From Treponema sp. (lineage in GTDB: Bacteria > Spirochaetota > Spirochaetia > Treponematales > Treponemataceae), in the NCBI GenBank assembly GCA_021442965.1, contig JABUUX010000359.1, positions 1 to 8,157 on the forward strand: a stretch of DNA of 8,157 nucleotides, written 5' to 3'. The notes below the pieces were generated by a model. The model was not told the DNA's origin and made no database searches. It saw only the letters and a program-made list of their open reading frames with translations. The first letter of the stretch is position 1, and each line of letters opens with the position of its first letter. Made by a program: the position numbers and the translations under genes. This document shows positions 4,998 through 8,157 of the stretch, one piece after another.

Positions 4998-6434
4998 ATG
5001 AAAAAACAGATTTTTAATCCATACATGCCTTCGTGGGAATATGTTCCGGACGGAGAGCCGCATGTTTTTGGCGACCGTGTTTATGTATACGGTTCTCATG
5101 ATATTTATAACGGCTGGGTTTACTGTCTGGGTGACTATGTATGCTGGAGTGCTCCCGTTAATGATTTGACTGACTGGCGTTATGAAGGTGTTATTTATCC
5201 GCGTTCAGCACCGGGAAGAAATGAGGACAGAACAAAATGTCTTTATGCTCCGGATGTAACCCAAGGACCGGACGGGCGGTATTATCTTTATTATGTTTAT
5301 GACCGTGAATGGTTTGTTTCTGTAGCAGTTTGTGACACTCCTTGCGGAAAGTTCCAGTTTTTAGGATATGTTCACTATAAAGATGGAACTCGTTACGGCG
5401 AAAATCACGCCAAAGGGGATGAGCCTCAGTTTGACCCGGGTGTGCTTACAGAAGGAGATAAAACATATCTTTATACAGGATTCTGCTTTGGTCATGAAAA
5501 AAGCCGGCATGGTCCTATGTGCGTTGTTTTAGGAAAAGATATGCTTACCATTGAAGAAGATATGACTTTTGTTGCACCAAGCAAACCTTATGCAAAAGGC
5601 AGCGGATTTGAAGGGCATGAGTTTTTTGAAGCATCTTCTATGAGAAAAGTAAACGGAAAATATTATTTTATTTATTCTTCTGTAAACGGACATGAACTTT
5701 GCTACAGTACATCAGAAAATCCAAAAGGACCTTTTAAATACGGCGGAGTGATAATTTCAAACTGCGACAAGGGAATTTCATCTTACAAAGATACTGACCG
5801 TCCAACAGCATATGGAGCAAATAATCACGGAAGTATAGAATTCATAAACGGGGAATGGTACATTTTTTACCACCGCCACACAAACGGAACGGAGTTTTCA
5901 CGTCAGGCGTGTGCTGAAAGAATAAATATTCTGGAAGATGGAAGTATCCCTCAGGTAGAGCTTACCTCCTGTGGTTTGAATGGCGGACCTTTGGAAGGGA
6001 AAGGGGAATACCCAGCGGTAATTGCCTGTAATCTTTTTACAGAAAAAGAAAACGGACATGTTACAAATGATGATGCATTCCCAAATTTCAAACAGTATTC
6101 CGGGGAACCAGATGAAGACTTTAGTAAGGTAGAAAATACAGACTGGCCCGAAACATACATTTACAATATGAAAGATACAGCCACAGCGGGATTTAAATAT
6201 TTTGATTTTAAGGATACAAAAAAGGTGAGCGTCATAACCCGCGGTTACTGCAACGGAAAGTTTGAAGTACGGACAAACATTGACGGGGAAGTTCTGGCAG
6301 AAATACCTGTGGATTCCTGTTCCGTATGGCAAAAGTGGAGTTGTGATGTAGATTTAAACTGTGGTAAAAGTGCGCTGTACCTTACATACCGGGGAACGGG
6401 GTTTGCCACAGTAAAATCTATTGTGCTGGAATAA
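4998..6434 (+). CDS. Glycoside hydrolase family 43 enzyme with C-terminal CBM6-like domain
   Basis: A 478-residue enzyme expected to release arabinose or xylose units from plant hemicellulose or pectin oligosaccharides (GH43 includes beta-xylosidases, arabinofuranosidases and arabinanases; the exact substrate cannot be read). Residues about 1-325 form the five-bladed propeller. The catalytic triad is visible: base Asp18 in PDGEPHVFGDRVY, pKa-modulating Asp86 in YAPDV, and acid Glu211 in FFEASSM. His277 in NNHGS fits the conserved propeller-centre histidine. Residues about 385-478 (YFDF, KFEVRTNIDGEVLAEIPV, WQKWSCDVDLNCGKSALYLTYRG) have the pattern of a CBM6-like jelly roll. There is no signal peptide, so it acts in the cytoplasm on imported oligosaccharides. 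The start is supported by GAGG 5 nt upstream of the ATG. It is divergent from xpt and converges on the thioesterase gene with no room for a terminator. No sugar transporter or regulator is adjacent. Confidence 0.9.
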   Translation: MKKQIFNPYMPSWEYVPDGEPHVFGDRVYVYGSHDIYNGWVYCLGDYVCWSAPVNDLTDWRYEGVIYPRSAPGRNEDRTKCLYAPDVTQGPDGRYYLYYVYDREWFVSVAVCDTPCGKFQFLGYVHYKDGTRYGENHAKGDEPQFDPGVLTEGDKTYLYTGFCFGHEKSRHGPMCVVLGKDMLTIEEDMTFVAPSKPYAKGSGFEGHEFFEASSMRKVNGKYYFIYSSVNGHELCYSTSENPKGPFKYGGVIISNCDKGISSYKDTDRPTAYGANNHGSIEFINGEWYIFYHRHTNGTEFSRQACAERINILEDGSIPQVELTSCGLNGGPLEGKGEYPAVIACNLFTEKENGHVTNDDAFPNFKQYSGEPDEDFSKVENTDWPETYIYNMKDTATAGFKYFDFKDTKKVSVITRGYCNGKFEVRTNIDGEVLAEIPVDSCSVWQKWSCDVDLNCGKSALYLTYRGTGFATVKSIVLE

Positions 6435-6437
6435 AAC

Positions 6438-6842
6438 TTACTTTTTTACTTCAAGTTCCGGAATCATAAAATCCTTAGGAATTTTACAAGGACGGTGACT
6501 TTCTGCACTGACACAAGCCCAGTCTACATCGGCTTCAACGCAGACGGTACCGTCCTTTTTTCTGATTATCTGGTGGATTGTTCCGCTTATAAAACCAATC
6601 TTTACCATTTCACTTTCAATGATAAGTTCATCGTCCGGAAGGGCAGACGCCTTGTAGAAGATATCAACATGAGTTACATAGAGAAAAAATCCGGCTTCAA
6701 AAAAGCCTTTGTAATTAAAGCCAATTTGATGAAGTAAATCCATGCGGGCGTATTCCAGATAATTCTGGTAAACCGCGTTGTTCACGTGATTGTAAGAATC
6801 ACATTCGTACGGCCGGACTTTAAGCTCTGTGTAAATTTTCAT
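6438..6842 (-). CDS. Hotdog-fold acyl-CoA thioesterase (YbgC/4HBT family)
   Basis: A 134-residue cytoplasmic protein of the usual length for the single-domain hotdog thioesterases, which hydrolyse acyl-CoA (or acyl-ACP) thioesters. The signature at residues 9-33, VRPYECDSYNHVNNAVYQNYLEYAR, contains the catalytic-site aspartate Asp15 followed by the HVNN helix start and the E-x-x-R of the central helix (its Glu30 and Arg33). The remaining strands (VTHVDIFYKASALPDDELIIES, IHQIIRKKDGTVCVEADVDWACV) are typical. Acyl chain preference cannot be told. The start is supported by GGAG (6854-6851) 8 nt upstream. It lies 23 bp after the Pmp-repeat gene on the same strand, so the two may be cotranscribed, although no functional link is evident. 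Its stop codon is 3 bp from the stop of the convergent GH43 gene, and I see no terminator. Confidence 0.87.
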   Translation of the reverse strand: MKIYTELKVRPYECDSYNHVNNAVYQNYLEYARMDLLHQIGFNYKGFFEAGFFLYVTHVDIFYKASALPDDELIIESEMVKIGFISGTIHQIIRKKDGTVCVEADVDWACVSAESHRPCKIPKDFMIPELEVKK

Positions 6843-6865
6843 TTCAGTTACTCCGTGATGTAAGG

Positions 6866-8157
6866 TTAGTTGTTTTTGGTAGAAGAGGAAATTTTCTTAT
6901 TTTCGTAATCAACATTAACAACTATTGTAAATTGCATTAAATCTGTTTCCTCTTCATTATCAGAATTTAATAAGCCCCAGCTGCCTATGTCAAGGAATTG
7001 GAATTTTTTATCGTATGAAACAGTGCTTCCAGTTTTATCGGTATAGTTTTCCATAAAATTAAAAATGGTTTGGTTTTCAGGTGTCCATGTGGAAGAAGAA
7101 GTATTTGTATAGAAAGTAATTAATGACGCACCGTAAGAATAATTAGTTTTCCATTCAAATGATGAATCAATATTCAGCACTGGCTGGTAGCTGGAAGCAA
7201 AGCCACATATGATGTTTCCATATTCACTGTTAGAACCAGAGAAATTCACAGTTGGCTTATTTGCGGTTTCGTAAATATAAATATCATTAAAGGTTTTATT
7301 AATAGCCCCTGTAGTTTGAATAATATCATTTATTCCATAAAGAGGTGTTGCACCATCTTTAATGCGGAAGTTTTCTGTTACAGTAGAACTTTTTAGATTT
7401 AATATACCCTTAGAAAAATAAACACCACCTCCGTAAAGATGTGTTATAAGTGGAGGATTATTAGGGAATGTACTTACAATGTAGTTACGTTTTACAGAAC
7501 AACTGTTAAGTGTTACTTCTGCATTCACATTATCTATGAACAAAGCGCCACCTTTTCCGCTAGTAGCATAGTTTCCTAAAAGCTGACAGTTTGTAAATGT
7601 TGCAGAAGCGTCTTTATTTCCTGTTACATAAACTGCCCCTCCGTTTGCAGAAGAGTTTTCCTGTAAAAGACAGTCTGTAAAACTTGCTATGCCAGAACTA
7701 ACAGTTACAGGTGAAACAGATGAATTTTTTATAAATGAAGCATTACTGCAGGTAAATGTTCCGCCGGTAACATTTACAACACCTTTTGTAAAGTTTTCAA
7801 AAGACGTGTAGTCTCCGGAGGTATAGTTTGGTGTTGGAGTAATAATTTCAAGGGAGCCTTTATTACATAAGAAAAGAACATCAGTTGCAGAAGCTCCATC
7901 AATTTTTGTATTTTCTAAAAAATGAATTCTGGTAATGGAATTTGAATCCTGTTCAATGGATGCAGAATTATTAGGGATAGTTACATTATTTCCAAGTGCA
8001 GCATAAAAATCTTGAGTTTCAGGTTCCGGACTGTCTTCATCAACATAAATTTGCCAAGTAAAGAAAGCACTGGTCAAACTTCCCCATTCTGTGTACGGGA
8101 ACTCTTCACTTCCGTCTTCTTTTACCGTAATTTCAAGCTCGCTTCCTGTAACAGAAA
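6866..8157 (-). CDS. Pmp-repeat / parallel beta-helix surface protein (C-terminal 429 residues, start beyond window)
   Basis: The frame is open from the right edge to the TAA at 6868-6866, so the N-terminus is outside; a TTG at 8077 is not a credible start because coding sequence continues above it (ELEITVKEDGSEEFPYTEWGS). Three chlamydial Pmp-type coils are seen: GGAVYV, GGALFI and GGGVYF, spaced 30 and 40 residues apart, each preceded by cysteine/asparagine turns such as TNCQLLGNY, NSCSVKRNY and SSTVTEN. Further strand-like turns (FENFTKG, FTCSNASFIKNSS, FTDCLLQENSS) lie before them, so the visible N-terminal half is a right-handed beta-helix. The last 160 residues are strand-rich but show no such repeats, and the protein ends in a short polar tail without an autotransporter barrel. 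Such proteins are common in treponemes and are probably exposed on the surface, acting in adhesion or antigenic variation; that role is inferred. The thioesterase gene follows after 23 bp. Confidence 0.82.
   Translation of the reverse strand, partial: SVTGSELEITVKEDGSEEFPYTEWGSLTSAFFTWQIYVDEDSPEPETQDFYAALGNNVTIPNNSASIEQDSNSITRIHFLENTKIDGASATDVLFLCNKGSLEIITPTPNYTSGDYTSFENFTKGVVNVTGGTFTCSNASFIKNSSVSPVTVSSGIASFTDCLLQENSSANGGAVYVTGNKDASATFTNCQLLGNYATSGKGGALFIDNVNAEVTLNSCSVKRNYIVSTFPNNPPLITHLYGGGVYFSKGILNLKSSTVTENFRIKDGATPLYGINDIIQTTGAINKTFNDIYIYETANKPTVNFSGSNSEYGNIICGFASSYQPVLNIDSSFEWKTNYSYGASLITFYTNTSSSTWTPENQTIFNFMENYTDKTGSTVSYDKKFQFLDIGSWGLLNSDNEEETDLMQFTIVVNVDYENKKISSSTKNN

Noticed and set aside
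5898..6332. 144-codon minus-strand frame opposite the GH43 C-terminal part
   Set aside because: Cys/Phe-rich translation typical of an antisense shadow; the plus-strand frame is the recognised GH43 gene.
6495..6737. 80-codon plus-strand frame opposite the thioesterase gene
   Set aside because: Antisense shadow of a recognised hotdog-family gene, without a ribosome site or recognisable domain.
7560..7800. DNA tandem repeat or CRISPR-like pattern in the Pmp gene
   Set aside because: The recurrences (for example ACAGT-TGTAAA) are imperfect and irregularly spaced, as expected from beta-helix coil repeats at protein level.
8075..8077. TTG at 8077 as the start of the Pmp-repeat protein
   Set aside because: The frame continues without a stop to the window edge with protein-like composition, so the gene is partial, not short.

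Overview
The window looks like a chromosomal segment of a host-associated Treponema (Spirochaetota; gut or rumen type, species not determinable). The support is mixed: AT-rich coding sequence with A/T-ending codons, a fragment of a protein with chlamydial Pmp-type repeats (GGA[VL] plus FxxN-like coils, common in treponemes), a BMP/PnrA-type purine-receptor lipoprotein, and several secreted proteins starting MKK/MKR. I see no phage, insertion sequence, CRISPR array, tRNA or rRNA.

Layout. 1-398 (-): N-terminal part of a secreted, probably outer-membrane protein. 399-538: divergent intergenic region with an inverted repeat and a promoter that almost touches the next start codon. 539-1162 (+): HAD-IA phosphatase. 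1243-3069 (+): exported protein with two SPOR-like units, an acidic Pro/Glu-rich linker and an unrecognised C-terminal half. 3070-3193: three hairpins, the middle one a strong bidirectional terminator between convergent genes. 3194-4288 (-) and 4329-4904 (-): a two-gene unit, xpt (xanthine phosphoribosyltransferase) followed by a BMP-family substrate-binding lipoprotein. 4905-4997: compact divergent promoter region. 4998-6434 (+): cytoplasmic GH43 glycosidase with a C-terminal CBM6-like domain. 6438-6842 (-): hotdog acyl-CoA thioesterase, converging on the GH43 gene with a 3-nt gap. 6866-8157 (-): C-terminal 429 residues of a Pmp-repeat/parallel beta-helix protein that continues past the right edge.

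How the genes fit together. The clearest functional unit is purine salvage: a lipoprotein that would capture a purine outside the inner membrane, and a phosphoribosyltransferase that would trap it as a nucleotide. No permease or ATPase gene is next to them. The GH43 enzyme, divergently transcribed from the same 93-bp region, would trim imported plant-polysaccharide oligosaccharides. The remaining genes are envelope or housekeeping functions with no evident link.

I did not find a convincing new multi-gene system. The most interesting items are the putative leaderless starts (best for the HAD gene), the double-SPOR protein with an unknown C-terminal domain, the isolated xpt-receptor pair, and the abutting divergent -35 boxes.
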